Notes: generated from the letters alone by a model not told the origin. Shown: positions 1 through 8,404, counted from the stretch's first letter. The stretch: DNA of 47,147 nucleotides from an uncultured Bacteroidales bacterium (GCA_949298955.1 CASFYQ010000015.1:1-47147); one strand, 5' to 3'. Numbers and translations are program-made.

Positions 1-39
1 TTGGAGGTATTCTTTTTATCTTTAGCTAAGATACAAATT

Positions 40-963
40 TTATATTACATTGGTAATCAATTCATTATAAAGTTTTATTCTTTTTACGACAGTCCCTAAG
101 TAGTCTATCCACGTTTTTTGTTCAGGCGAGGTAAAATATTGGCCCAGCATTTCGAATAGAGATTCATAAGTAAGAGCTATAAAACTCTCTTTCCCTTTTG
201 GTGTTAATAGAGATTCGTATTCGGGAATTGCATATCGGTGAAAGTGGCTGTTCCCTTGGGGATAAAGATGTATATGATGAAAGCGCTGTATGTCGCCTCT
301 GTCAATCATGGAATAGCCCAATAGATGATTGCGCCATATTTGTCTTAGGTGATGTGCTTTCAAGAAAGTAGATACCTCTAAATCGGGACGGAAATAGCTC
401 GATTTTAGGGTCATTTGCCTGTATAAACTGTTGGGGTTATTTATATCCTTTTTCTCTTTTTCTCCTATTGGATAACTGTTTTCGGTATATTTTACCTCTA
501 TCCCGATTGCTCCCGTTTGATTGTTGTCGTCTGTATACTTGATGTAAGCGTCGAACGATGTCCTGTCGTTTAGGTACATCGATTTGTCGGCTTCTCCCGC
601 AAACTCAATATAGATTTTACAAATATTTGCAATGCCACCCCCGACGAGTTTATTGAACAATAGTTTTGCCTGTTCCAAATCTTCTTCCATCGGGACAAAT
701 AGATTGAAAGGTATGTGTTCGCTACGCAGCATGTTGGATAGGAGAGCAGGGGAGGAGTGCGATTTTTTGACCTTCTCCATAATCAAGTCCCTGTATGTGT
801 CACAAAAAATCAAACCACATTGGGCCGCATGGGGGCTTAGTATGACTTGAGGGTTCTTTTCGTCATAAAAATCATTAAGAACGTTTTCCCGAAAGGCAAA
901 TTGATGAGCTCTTGCTTTTGCTTTGAATGTATCGTCAAGGCGATATGTCTTATTTTTTACCAT
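40..963 (-). CDS. PD-(D/E)XK-type nuclease, PGN_0703-like
   Basis: A 307-residue soluble protein with no signal peptide or membrane segment. Residues 130-160 look like a PD-(D/E)XK nuclease core: Asp138 in FDAY, then a strand ending in IEVKYTE (Glu156, Lys158) after a loop. The overall look matches the PGN_0703 family of putative restriction endonucleases of Bacteroidetes; I recognise this by motif and length only. No methyltransferase or specificity gene lies beside it, so it is not an obvious restriction-modification system. The gene looks more AT-rich than the housekeeping genes in the window, which suits horizontal acquisition. The start ATG at 963 is the first in frame. The fold is fairly likely; the biological role is unknown. 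Confidence 0.6.
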   Translation of the reverse strand: MVKNKTYRLDDTFKAKARAHQFAFRENVLNDFYDEKNPQVILSPHAAQCGLIFCDTYRDLIMEKVKKSHSSPALLSNMLRSEHIPFNLFVPMEEDLEQAKLLFNKLVGGGIANICKIYIEFAGEADKSMYLNDRTSFDAYIKYTDDNNQTGAIGIEVKYTENSYPIGEKEKKDINNPNSLYRQMTLKSSYFRPDLEVSTFLKAHHLRQIWRNHLLGYSMIDRGDIQRFHHIHLYPQGNSHFHRYAIPEYESLLTPKGKESFIALTYESLFEMLGQYFTSPEQKTWIDYLGTVVKRIKLYNELITNVI

Positions 964-981
964 TGTTGTGTAGTCTATATA

Positions 982-1188
982 TTACGTTGCCGAGTCATTA
1001 TTTTGCTTCTCGTCTCCCTCCTCCTTGTCGGGTGCGGGGGTGAGCCGGTGGTAGATTGCCCCCAGGGCCAGGCCGAGGGCGATTCCCACCGCGATGTTAT
1101 CCATGCCGGCCCCGATGGCGACGCCAAAGAGTATCCCTGTGGCGAGGCAGCGGGCGAGGCGCGGGTTCTTATCTTTCTCGTTTTCCAT
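982..1188 (-). CDS. small membrane protein of unknown function
   Basis: A 68-residue protein: a charged N-terminus (MENEKDKNPR), a hydrophobic Gly/Ala-rich stretch at residues 12-44 with glycine-zipper-like spacing, and an acidic polar tail. It probably makes one or two membrane segments. I chose ATG 1188; the frame stays open to 1326 but the extra residues look non-coding. A TAACTTTG -7 box lies upstream on the minus strand (1279-1286). Similar short proteins are common in Bacteroides and have no known function. Confidence 0.55.
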   Translation of the reverse strand: MENEKDKNPRLARCLATGILFGVAIGAGMDNIAVGIALGLALGAIYHRLTPAPDKEEGDEKQNNDSAT

Positions 1189-1403
1189 GATTCGATGTCG
1201 AAAAAACAGTTGTCGAGGGTAGGGGATTTCTCCCACCCGGGTGTTATGGGTATAACCGCAAGCGATGCGTTGCGGGGCCAAAGTTAGAAAGAAACCCGTG
1301 TTCTGGCATAAAAATAGGCCTATCAAAATGGTAATTTTCTAACATTATCTTGTATATTTGCGAGAGATGCACCAATAGTTCGGCCACAGAGGACACCAAT
1401 AAA

Positions 1404-1435
1404 TTTGGTTCTGCACCCGGCTTGTACTATCTTTG
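1404..1435 (+). promoter_or_regulatory. Bacteroidetes-type promoter for the LysE-family gene
   Basis: TTTG at 1404-1407, 20 bases, then TATCTTTG at 1428-1435: an exact match to the primary sigma factor consensus of Bacteroidetes. Transcription would start near 1441, about 43 nt before the ATG at 1484. A second -7-like box (TATATTTG, 1353-1360) lies further upstream. Confidence 0.75.
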
Positions 1436-1483
1436 CATTCCCTTGCCGTTTTTTCGGCCGGATTAAGATAGTTTTTGAACGTT

Positions 1484-2128
1484 ATGGATTTAACGCTGTA
1501 CACGATTATTCGCGGATTAGCCATAGGCATATTGGTGTCGGCTCCGATGGGCCCGATAGGGATATTGTGCATTCAGCGCACACTGAACAAAGGTCGCTGG
1601 TCGGGCTTTGTCACCGGGCTGGGGGCAGCCCTTTCGGACTTGATATATGCTTTGCTCACGGGGTTGGGCATGTCGATTGTCATCGACTTTATCGAGGCGA
1701 ACCAGAATGTGCTGCAAATTTTAGGCAGCCTGGTACTGGTCGGGTTCGGAATCTACCTTTACCGGCAGAACCCGGCCAAAAACATACGCAAAGCCAACTC
1801 TTCGATCAATTCCTATACGCAAGATTTCATCACCGCCTTTCTGCTCACCTTTTCCAATCCGCTTATCCTGTTCCTGTACATCGGTTTGTTTGCCCGGTTC
1901 AATTTCTTCTTGCCCGAGGCGCAACCGGTACATCATGTGGTGGGGTATCTCTCCATCATCATCGGGGCTGTGAGCTGGTGGTTCTTCATCACCTATATTA
2001 TCAACAAAGTACGTTCACGATTCAATGTGCGCAGTATCTGGTTTATCAACAGAGGAATCGGTATCATCATCATCGCGATGTCTATCATCGGATTTATATG
2101 GGGCATAAAAGACTATTTTTTGAATTAA
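1484..2128 (+). CDS. LysE/RhtB-family translocator
   Basis: A 214-residue integral membrane protein, the usual length for the LysE/RhtB amino-acid exporter superfamily. The N-terminus carries the family signature around GILVSAPMGPIGILCIQRTL, followed by GxGAALSDLIYA; hydrophobic segments support about six TM helices (near residues 4-25, 38-60, 65-85, 110-130, 145-168 and 185-207). Family members export amino acids or derivatives by proton antiport; the substrate here is not predictable. I prefer ATG 1484 over the in-frame TTG at 1475. It is followed 10 nt later by the CBM9-like gene, and the two are probably co-transcribed. Confidence 0.85.
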   Translation: MDLTLYTIIRGLAIGILVSAPMGPIGILCIQRTLNKGRWSGFVTGLGAALSDLIYALLTGLGMSIVIDFIEANQNVLQILGSLVLVGFGIYLYRQNPAKNIRKANSSINSYTQDFITAFLLTFSNPLILFLYIGLFARFNFFLPEAQPVHHVVGYLSIIIGAVSWWFFITYIINKVRSRFNVRSIWFINRGIGIIIIAMSIIGFIWGIKDYFLN

Positions 2129-2138
2129 TACCATCATC

Positions 2139-2789
2139 ATGAAAAAGATTATTGAAGTTCCTTTTGTCGCCGATTTGAACGGCAAGCCGTTGGCTCAGGT
2201 CTCGGAGATGCTCGAGACCCGGGGTGTGCGTCAAGGCATCGATTGCGTAGACTGGCCCGATGAATTTCCTTACAAGCCCATCGTGTCGTTTTCGATAGCT
2301 CGCGACAACGAGTATCTTTACATCGACTATTTCGTGCGGGGCAATTACCTGCGGGCGGTCAACAGCGAAGACAATTCGCCCGTATGGCAGGACAGTTGCG
2401 TGGAATTTTTCGTACAGATACCCGGCGAAAAGTATTATTACAATTTCGAGTTTAACTGCATAGGCACGGCCTTGGCTGCCCGTCGTACCAGCCGTACCGA
2501 TGCCGAACATTTCGCGCCCGAAAAGATGGTCCGCATCAAACGCTATTCGACCGTGGGCAACAAACCTTTCTGCGAAATGGAAGGGCTTTTCTCGTGGGGA
2601 TTGCTCGTGGCTATTCCCTTCGATTTGATAGGCCTCGACGGTAACCATTTGCCCGAGACTGTGGCTGCCAATTTCTACAAATGTGCCGACGGCTCGTCGC
2701 TGCCGCACTACCTCAGCTGGTCGCCCATACCGGTCGAGAAACCCGATTTCCACCGTCCCGAATATTTCGGCGAATTGCGGTTCAAGTAG
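2139..2789 (+). CDS. carbohydrate-binding family 9-like protein
   Basis: A 216-residue protein resembling the CBM9-like (DOMON-related) beta-sandwich family of Bacteroidetes. Visible landmarks are DEFPYKPIVSFSIARDNEYLYIDYFVRG and the motif SPVWQDSCVEFFV, typical of the ligand-facing strand, followed by YYNFEFNCIG. There is no signal peptide, so it should stay in the cytoplasm unless exported in another way. It follows the LysE-family exporter by 10 nt. The fold is well supported, but whether it binds a sugar is unproven. Transcription ends at the hairpin at 2839-2883. Confidence 0.8.
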   Translation: MKKIIEVPFVADLNGKPLAQVSEMLETRGVRQGIDCVDWPDEFPYKPIVSFSIARDNEYLYIDYFVRGNYLRAVNSEDNSPVWQDSCVEFFVQIPGEKYYYNFEFNCIGTALAARRTSRTDAEHFAPEKMVRIKRYSTVGNKPFCEMEGLFSWGLLVAIPFDLIGLDGNHLPETVAANFYKCADGSSLPHYLSWSPIPVEKPDFHRPEYFGELRFK

Positions 2790-2838
2790 TCCCCTCCCCG
2801 ATTTCTGTCTCGGATTACAATATGAGACTGTGACAACC

Positions 2839-2883
2839 TGAAATGCCCCCAAAAGTTTTTGTCTAACTTTTAGGGGCATTTCA
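2839..2883. terminator. bidirectional terminator between convergent genes
   Basis: A near-perfect inverted repeat: TGAAATGCCCC...AAAAGTT (2839-2857) pairs with AACTTTT.GGGGCATTTCA (2865-2883), with one mismatch and a short T-rich loop. It sits between the convergent CBM9-like and HAD genes and can serve both strands. Confidence 0.75.
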
Positions 2884-2912
2884 CTTTCGGACCCGGTTCG
2901 ATACCAACAAGG

Positions 2913-3710
2913 TTACAACACCTGCCAATATTCGAGAGCCTTTTTCACCCCATCATCGTCGATAGGTGCAGTTACATAGTCGGCCACAACTTTTACCGAA
3001 TCGTTGGCATTGCCCATAGCCACCCCGATACCGGCTTCCTGCAACATGCGCACATCGTTGCCGCCGTCGCCAAAAGCCATCGTCGCCTCGACGGGAATCT
3101 CGAAATAGCGGGCAACCGCTTTCAACCCCTCGCCTTTATCCACCCCGCGGGCAGTCACATCGGCAAAAGCGGGATACCAGCGGCTCGACTCGCACGAAGA
3201 GAGCAACGGCATAATCTCGGCCTCGACATCGGCCGGAATGATAGGAGTCATTTGGATAATGCGCTGTCTCAACAACACGTCGATCGAGACGGGACTCGAC
3301 ACCTGCTGCAAATCGAGCAGCCGGTGGAAAAGCTCCTCGATTTCGCGAGTAGAATTATAGAGCAGAGCATCGGTCTCGCCCACCAAGATACAAGGGAATC
3401 CACGCTCGTCGGAGAAGCGCATCATCGTGCGCACATCGGCCTCGGGTATCGCATGACAGGCAATCACCCGCCCGTCGATCACGATACTCCCCCCGTTGGT
3501 AGTCACATAACCGTCGATGAGATGAGCTATATCGTCGAGATTGTTGATGTAGACCAGCGGACGCCCCGTGGCAATAAAAATACGGATACCTTTCTGTTTG
3601 GCCGCCTCGAGCGACTCGACGGTCGAACGGGGAATGCGGTGGGTATTGAAACTTACGAGCGTGCCGTCTATATCGAAAAACAGGGCTTTGATTTCTCTTT
3701 TCTTTTTCAT
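2913..3710 (-). CDS. Cof-type HAD-IIB family hydrolase
   Basis: A 265-residue cytoplasmic HAD phosphatase of the Cof (IIB) subfamily. Motif I is FFDIDGTL with nucleophile Asp13 and acid/base Asp15; motif II lies in IFIATGR; motif IV is MAFGDGGNDVRML near the C-terminus; a cap domain lies between. Cof enzymes dephosphorylate small sugar phosphates or cofactors, and the substrate cannot be told from sequence. I chose ATG 3710 because upstream in-frame Met codons precede a non-conserved tail. A -7 box TATCTTTG (3715-3722, minus strand) lies only 4 nt before this ATG, so the mRNA may be leaderless. Confidence 0.9.
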   Translation of the reverse strand: MKKKREIKALFFDIDGTLVSFNTHRIPRSTVESLEAAKQKGIRIFIATGRPLVYINNLDDIAHLIDGYVTTNGGSIVIDGRVIACHAIPEADVRTMMRFSDERGFPCILVGETDALLYNSTREIEELFHRLLDLQQVSSPVSIDVLLRQRIIQMTPIIPADVEAEIMPLLSSCESSRWYPAFADVTARGVDKGEGLKAVARYFEIPVEATMAFGDGGNDVRMLQEAGIGVAMGNANDSVKVVADYVTAPIDDDGVKKALEYWQVL

Positions 3711-3863
3711 GGTGCAAAGATACATCAAAGAGGACATACCCGAGCCGGACGTAACTTTTTTTCACGCGGCCGGGGACTCGTCAGACATGAAAAAAAATCC
3801 GCCTGTCAATCAAGCGGATTTTTCCAAAAACAACATCAAATAACTTAATATATAACGAAGTAA

Positions 3864-4481
3864 TCACTCCTCACGGTTATAAATAGAATCCTTTATATCG
3901 TTGATATCGACAAACTTGTTGACAATGGCATAGATTGTGAGCCCCGCCGGACTGTGAATCTGCAACTTGCCGGCAATATTCCGCCGATGGGTAATGACCG
4001 TATGGGTCGACAGGCACAACTGCTCGGCAATCTGTTTATTGGTCATACCCTTCACAACACCTATAATGATTTCCTTTTCACGTTCCGAAAGCGGCTCTTG
4101 CCGCTCGCTCTTCTCGGGCCCGGCATGTACCAGCTTATCGAACTTTTCTCTTATCTGCTCGGCCGTATCGTATATCGAAATAACCTCGTCATACATCTTC
4201 AACACCGAAGCATCGACCAACGAATTTTGCAAAGCGATACATTTCGGAGCGACACCTTCGGCCCCCTTTTTCACCTGCACGACCGACACGATACCCGCCA
4301 GACCGGGATTGACAATAAGTACATCGGGCCTGCGCCACGACAGCGAAGCGGTGAGCTGCTGCACATCGGTCACCTCGGTCGTCTCGATATTGATGGCTGT
4401 CAATTTCTTCAACACCGACATCAACCCCTTGCGGATAATCAACGAGGGTTCGGCGACAATCACTTTTACGACTGGCTTCAT
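3864..4481 (-). CDS. LuxR-type regulator with degenerate receiver domain
   Basis: A 205-residue protein: a receiver-like N-terminal domain (1-120) and a LuxR/GerE helix-turn-helix (about 140-200; PLSEREKEI and MTNKQIAEQLCLSTHTVITH). The phospho-acceptor position reads RPDVLIVNPGLAG, so Asn58 stands where response regulators have Asp, and the N-terminal acidic pair is reduced to Ala10-Glu11. It is therefore unlikely to be controlled by ordinary phosphorylation. The start overlaps the stop of the hemerythrin gene by 4 nt, giving translational coupling. I infer that it controls genes linked to the function of its partner, perhaps iron, oxygen or nitrosative stress. Confidence 0.85.
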   Translation of the reverse strand: MKPVVKVIVAEPSLIIRKGLMSVLKKLTAINIETTEVTDVQQLTASLSWRRPDVLIVNPGLAGIVSVVQVKKGAEGVAPKCIALQNSLVDASVLKMYDEVISIYDTAEQIREKFDKLVHAGPEKSERQEPLSEREKEIIIGVVKGMTNKQIAEQLCLSTHTVITHRRNIAGKLQIHSPAGLTIYAIVNKFVDINDIKDSIYNREE

Positions 4482-5173
4482 TTCGTCTTTCCTATTTTGC
4501 CTTCCAGCTCCTGAATGGCCGGAATAAACAGATAATCTTCTATATAATTGTGCGAGGCCAAATCCTGTTCGCAAGTAAATATGTCGAACAAGACACTGTT
4601 CAACTCGTTACTGCCCGAAGCCGGATAATACTTGATGAGTATGTTTTTCAGCTCGGTAAGTTTAGCCTCGACCTGGTCGTGTTGCTTGCGGAAGACAGCA
4701 ATGCTGTAACCCTCGGGAGGCTCACCGTCGAGCAGCGAAGCGACATAGGGGAAGACGGTAGTCTCCTCGTAACGCATGTGTTTCTGCACCTCGGCCACAT
4801 ACTCGTCGAAGAAACGAAGAATGGCAATGGCAATATCTTTCTCTCCGCAATCGATTGCCCCCAACAGATTGCGCCGTATGGCCGGCAACCTGAAATTGAG
4901 GAAATAATCGTGCGAGTTGTGCAGATAGCCCAGCAAGGCCCCCACCGATATATCGCCCTTATACTCCTCGGGCTCCCCTTCATCGAGCAGCAGATTGACC
5001 ACCGCCAGGAAGGTACCGGTGTGTACCCCGTTTTCCTCGCACACCTCGCCAATGCTCTTATCGCCAAAACCCAAGGCGATGCCAAACCGGCTCATGACCA
5101 GCAATACAGGGTAGTTGTCACACACCAAATCGCTCATTTGGTTATCTCGATTATAAGCTCCCAGTTTATACAT
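4478..5173 (-). CDS. hemerythrin-domain protein, ScdA/RIC-like
   Basis: A 231-residue protein with the architecture of ScdA/RIC (YtfE) iron-sulfur-cluster repair proteins: an N-terminal DUF542-like segment (14-62) and a four-helix hemerythrin domain (80-225). Likely di-iron ligands are visible: His85 and His88, His132 with Glu136/137 (HMRYEETTVFP), His165, His208 and Glu212 (HNYIEDYLFIP). The Cys-Cys pair usual in the ScdA N-terminal motif is missing; the matching place reads GIALGFGDKS. It is the first gene of a two-gene operon with the LuxR-type regulator, behind a clear promoter. Family members repair or deliver iron under NO or oxidative stress; that role is inferred here. Confidence 0.85.
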   Translation of the reverse strand: MYKLGAYNRDNQMSDLVCDNYPVLLVMSRFGIALGFGDKSIGEVCEENGVHTGTFLAVVNLLLDEGEPEEYKGDISVGALLGYLHNSHDYFLNFRLPAIRRNLLGAIDCGEKDIAIAILRFFDEYVAEVQKHMRYEETTVFPYVASLLDGEPPEGYSIAVFRKQHDQVEAKLTELKNILIKYYPASGSNELNSVLFDIFTCEQDLASHNYIEDYLFIPAIQELEGKIGKTK

Positions 5174-5202
5174 CTACTTTTTCTTTTTCGTTCATAATTA
5201 CA

Positions 5203-5234
5203 CAAAGATAGCGAAAGGCGAGTGCAGAGGCAAA
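5203..5234 (-). promoter_or_regulatory. promoter of the hemerythrin/LuxR operon
   Basis: On the minus strand: TTTG (5231-5234), 20 bases, TATCTTTG (5203-5210), an exact consensus match. The start site would be near 5197, about 24 nt before the ATG at 5173. Confidence 0.75.
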
Positions 5235-5317
5235 TGGAAACGGAGTTTTCAAGTTTGACTATGCCAAGCCTCATCCTATTTTCGCATTAGGCAAAGATAG
5301 TAATATAATCCTTGTTT

Positions 5318-5426
5318 CAAACTCACTCGGGTTTTGACAGTACAAAGAAACAGCTTTCCCGCCAGCCCCACAATCCCCTTTTTCAATGAAAGCAAGCCCC
5401 GTTCATACCTAATTGTAGTGAGTTTG
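5318..5426. repeat. 10-bp inverted repeat in intergenic region
   Basis: CAAACTCACT (5318-5327) and AGTGAGTTTG (5417-5426) are perfect inverted copies about 90 bases apart in the gene-free stretch 5174-5491. They might be paired operator half-sites or chance. Apart from the hemerythrin promoter and a second -7-like box (5292-5299), I see nothing else in this stretch. Confidence 0.3.
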
Positions 5427-5491
5427 TATCACCCTGCCATAAACAACAGCCATGCCTGCCCTACTTTTATCCCGCAAAAACCAACAGCCTT

Positions 5492-6061
5492 ATGACTACG
5501 ATACTTCTCGACAACGGGCACGGCTGCGACACGCCGGGGAAACGGTCGCCCGTGTGGCCCGACGGACGCCAACTGCTCGAATGGGAGTTCAACCGCGACA
5601 TCGTTGCGCGCATAGCCCGCCGACTCGGCGAGGCAGGTATCCCCCACCGGTGCCTGGTACCCGAAGATACCGACATCTCCCTGGCCGAACGCTGCCGACG
5701 AGCCAACCGGCTGGCCCGCGAGGGCAACTGCCTGCTCGTCTCGATACATGCCAATGCCGGAGGCGGAAGCGGCGGCGAGGTATTTACCTTCCCCGCAGCA
5801 ACACGCAGCCGGCAATATGCCCAAGTATTCGAGACAACATGGCCCCTCGTCTTTCCCGGTCTGCCGTTCAGAGGGTGCAAAAAGGCACGCTTCGCCATCT
5901 TGCGCGACAGCCTCTGCCCCGCCCTGCTTACCGAATGCCTCTTCATGGACAACGAAAGTGATTGCCGCATACTCCTCTCACCCGAAGGGCGCGAGAAGAT
6001 TGCCCGCTGGCATTACCATGCGCTGCAACGCATTCTGAATATCGAGCAACAACAGCACTAA
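5492..6061 (+). CDS. N-acetylmuramoyl-L-alanine amidase (amidase_3)
   Basis: A compact 189-residue, single-domain zinc amidase that cleaves the bond between N-acetylmuramic acid and L-alanine in peptidoglycan. Visible residues are His10 (LDNGHG), Glu30 or Glu32 (LLEWEFN), His86 (VSIHANAG) and the catalytic Glu148 (LLTECLFMDN). There is no signal peptide and no cell-wall-binding domain, so export would need holin-type or lytic release; such minimal amidases occur in prophages and mobile elements as well as in Bacteroidales chromosomes. No phage gene lies next to it. Start ATG 5492. Confidence 0.85.
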   Translation: MTTILLDNGHGCDTPGKRSPVWPDGRQLLEWEFNRDIVARIARRLGEAGIPHRCLVPEDTDISLAERCRRANRLAREGNCLLVSIHANAGGGSGGEVFTFPAATRSRQYAQVFETTWPLVFPGLPFRGCKKARFAILRDSLCPALLTECLFMDNESDCRILLSPEGREKIARWHYHALQRILNIEQQQH

Positions 6062-6150
6062 AACAAAAAAATCCCCTCATAATACGTGATGGCCTCATCA
6101 GCCCATTACATAGCTTTGCTTAAATATTCTGTTCCATAGTATCTTTTCTG

Positions 6151-6426
6151 TCATAAATTTGTCTTGTGCAGGGTAATTTCAAAAACACCGAGAACTTTTT
6201 CCGGAATATTCTTTTCCGAAATACAGAACATTAGCCCGCTATCCATCTCCCTGCGGATTTTCCCTTCGGCCTCGCTTTGCGTGCTCATCGGTCTGAATCC
6301 TGTGCTTGTCGCAATTTCAAGATCACTCATCAGAACGAAAATATCATGCGCATCCCCCTCTTTGGGAGTCCTGACGATAAGCCTGTCTGTCACAATTTCG
6401 ATTTTCTTCGCCGTTATTTCATTCAT
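6151..6426 (-). pseudogene. truncated GNAT acetyltransferase
   Basis: About 91 residues matching only the N-terminal half of a GNAT N-acetyltransferase of the RimJ/RimL type: ETDRL-like start (IVTDRLIVRTPKEGD), then a strand ending KVLGVFEITLHK before a stop. The acetyl-CoA pyrophosphate-binding motif A (R/Q-x-x-G-x-G/A) and the C-terminal half are absent, and I could not find them in other frames in the 90 bases downstream. A full protein would have about 170-180 residues. It is most likely a decayed remnant. Confidence 0.6.
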
Positions 6427-6552
6427 CTTTATGCAGTTTTTATGATTACAGCACAAAAGTATGGCGATGATGTATCATTTACCGGTACAGGTTGAAGGGA
6501 AAATTCGCGGAAGCGGGTGTTCATCGTCCCGTGTATATACTTTTATTTAAAA

Positions 6553-6584
6553 TTTGATTTTTAGAAATTTATATTTTAACTTTG
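6553..6584 (+). promoter_or_regulatory. promoter of structured leader 1
   Basis: TTTG (6553-6556), 20 bases, TAACTTTG (6577-6584), an exact match to the Bacteroidetes consensus. The start would be near 6590, about 16 nt before the first base shared with the second leader. Confidence 0.75.
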
Positions 6585-6605
6585 TCGTATAACCATAATC
6601 ATATA

Positions 6606-6824
6606 GCCTATGTAATATAAACCGTTAAAAGACATATGGGTAAAAAGGCGTTAGCTTTTATTTCGGGATTCTGAAACTTCCACTTATTCAAAATGCCTCC
6701 GAGAAATAAAGTTGAACGTCCGTACTGTATATCACAGTGCGGGCTTTATTTCTATATTGGAGGCAAGGTTGTGGAAGGCCGCAGAATCCGATAAAAAAAT
6801 AGGTCCGCGCTTTTTTATTTGTCT
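6606..6824 (+). ncRNA. structured RNA leader, copy 1 (undescribed class?)
   Basis: A long, interrupted hairpin. Outer helices AGACA/TGTCT (6630-6634 with 6820-6824) and AAAAAGGCG/CGCTTTTTT (6642-6650 with 6808-6816) are followed by an internal loop that starts TTAGCTTT on the 5' side and ends GGTCCG on the 3' side. Then come helices at 6666-6673/6782-6789, 6677-6683/6771-6777, 6694-6700/6759-6765, 6704-6711/6744-6751 and 6720-6728/6734-6742 with an ATATC loop. The same order occurs at 16921-17134 with different helix sequences. The U-run closing the outer helix could act as an attenuator. Start of the lipoprotein gene is 55 nt after the last helix. No Rfam family is recognised by me. Confidence 0.7.
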
Positions 6825-6878
6825 ACTCTCAGGGCCTGTTATAAATACATCGTATTAACATTAAAACACCTAAGACAA

Positions 6879-7409
6879 ATGAAAAAAACAATTTTTCTTG
6901 CAGCCATATGCGGGTTCTTTTTCTCGGCCTGTAATTCTCTTCAGACGGCCACGTCCGTTATTCCCGAAGCGGTGAACACCATTCACGCCACTTCGTTCGA
7001 CGAACTGAATCTCAACAGAGGCGATTATACGATTTTAAATACCATCACGGCCGAAGCCATCGTCTATTACAAGGAATCTCGTTCGGAAATCGAAATCGAA
7101 GAGGCCAATCAGGAGTTTGAAGTCAAACACGTTTTGAACAATGCCGGGAATCGAATCCAATACAGCGGTATCCTGCGCATAGGCTATCTGGCCAACGATT
7201 ACCACAACCAGAAGCCGGTAAAACTGACCAGCCCCTCGGACATTGCCCGAGGCTTTGCCACTTACCGTCTGATTAACATGGCCCAACAAGAGGGTGCCGA
7301 CGGCATTGTCGAACCGACCATCTCTACCAACATAGAGCAACAGGGAAAAACAATTATATACCGCACCATCATCCGTGCTAAAATCATAAAACTAAAAGCA
7401 GATAGATAA
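6879..7409 (+). CDS. lipoprotein of unknown function
   Basis: A 176-residue lipoprotein: signal peptide MKKTIFLAAICGFFFSAC with lipobox FSAC, so Cys18 is the likely lipidated residue. The mature part is mixed alpha/beta and ends in a strand-rich region (TIIYRTIIRAKIIKL); the segment INMAQQEGADGIVEPTIS resembles small heavy-metal-binding or YbjQ/DUF6567-like folds, but I would not assign a family. I chose ATG 6879 because it gives the signal peptide. It is the first gene behind RNA leader 1 and is followed 2 nt later by a second lipoprotein, so the two form an operon. Confidence 0.8.
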   Translation: MKKTIFLAAICGFFFSACNSLQTATSVIPEAVNTIHATSFDELNLNRGDYTILNTITAEAIVYYKESRSEIEIEEANQEFEVKHVLNNAGNRIQYSGILRIGYLANDYHNQKPVKLTSPSDIARGFATYRLINMAQQEGADGIVEPTISTNIEQQGKTIIYRTIIRAKIIKLKADR

Positions 7410-7411
7410 TC

Positions 7412-8380
7412 ATGAAAAAGAACCTATATTACAGTTGTATATTTCTCATCTTCGGGAGCCTTTTGACGGGATGTGGCACCTCCAAAAATGTCACTGCCAC
7501 CCCTCAACCCCAAGTCGTATATCTGTCATTGACAGCCAATCCCACACCCAACAAATATGTCGACATGGATTATGGCATTCGGTTGCAAATAAGAGATTTA
7601 AGAAGCGACAGCCGCATTTTGCAAAAACACGACAGCTATGTGGTTTCTACCCCGCAAGTCTCGGTGCAACCCGATATACAGGATTTCGTATCGGAGAGCA
7701 TGCGCCGCTATATGCGGACGATGGGATTCAACCTCGACGCCGATATTTCGACCGACTATTTGATGTCTGTCACAATCAACGAATATAAAGTGAATTTTCT
7801 CTCGGGACTGGGCTGGGCTGCCACGGTTCAAATGCAGGTTTCCATATCCGACAAGAACCACCAGCTCGTATATCCTAACGTGACAATCTCGGGACGAGCT
7901 TCACAACAAGGGAATGGCCGTAATTTCATGGGGGCTACCCAAGTCATCAATCAAGCCTACGCACGAGCCTTGGAAGATATCGATTGGGACCGTATTGCAT
8001 TTTTCCTGAAAAAGCAGTCGACTCCCTCTCTGGAAAAGAACAAGCAAGTGACCGGCGAAGGCAATACGGCTCTCGAAGAGACGGTTATCCGTTGGTTTGT
8101 CGACTCTACTCCCAAAGGGGCCGATGTATATACCCGCGTAGTATCCTCGACCTCCGACGTGAAGAATACCAACCAGACCTATGTCGGGACTACTCCTTAC
8201 GAAACGACCGAGACCTTCGACATCAAAGGCCTCACTTTCAACAACTCGGGAAATGTACAAATCGAAATCGTATGCGAGAAAGCCGGTTATGTCACTCAAA
8301 AGAAACGGTTTAACCTGCGACAGGCTATCGAACAAAAAGAGATTGCGACCAAATTCAATCTTATCAAGGAAGAAGAATAA
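7412..8380 (+). CDS. lipoprotein with C-terminal PEGA-like domain
   Basis: A 322-residue lipoprotein: signal peptide with lipobox LTGC (Cys21). Residues 45-200 resemble the YajG/LPS-assembly-type lipoprotein fold (TDYLMSVTINEYKV, then VQMQVSISDKNHQLVY). Residues 225-315 look like a PEGA domain, an extracytoplasmic beta-sandwich: VDSTPKGADVYTRV, YVGTTPYETTETF, VQIEIVCEKAGYVTQKK. It overlaps functionally with the preceding lipoprotein, 2 nt away, in one operon behind RNA leader 1. Ends at the hairpin at 8405-8451. The role is unknown; an envelope-associated complex is a reasonable inference. Confidence 0.8.
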   Translation: MKKNLYYSCIFLIFGSLLTGCGTSKNVTATPQPQVVYLSLTANPTPNKYVDMDYGIRLQIRDLRSDSRILQKHDSYVVSTPQVSVQPDIQDFVSESMRRYMRTMGFNLDADISTDYLMSVTINEYKVNFLSGLGWAATVQMQVSISDKNHQLVYPNVTISGRASQQGNGRNFMGATQVINQAYARALEDIDWDRIAFFLKKQSTPSLEKNKQVTGEGNTALEETVIRWFVDSTPKGADVYTRVVSSTSDVKNTNQTYVGTTPYETTETFDIKGLTFNNSGNVQIEIVCEKAGYVTQKKRFNLRQAIEQKEIATKFNLIKEEE

Positions 8381-8404
8381 CCGTTTTTCACCATTCTATT
8401 TTAC

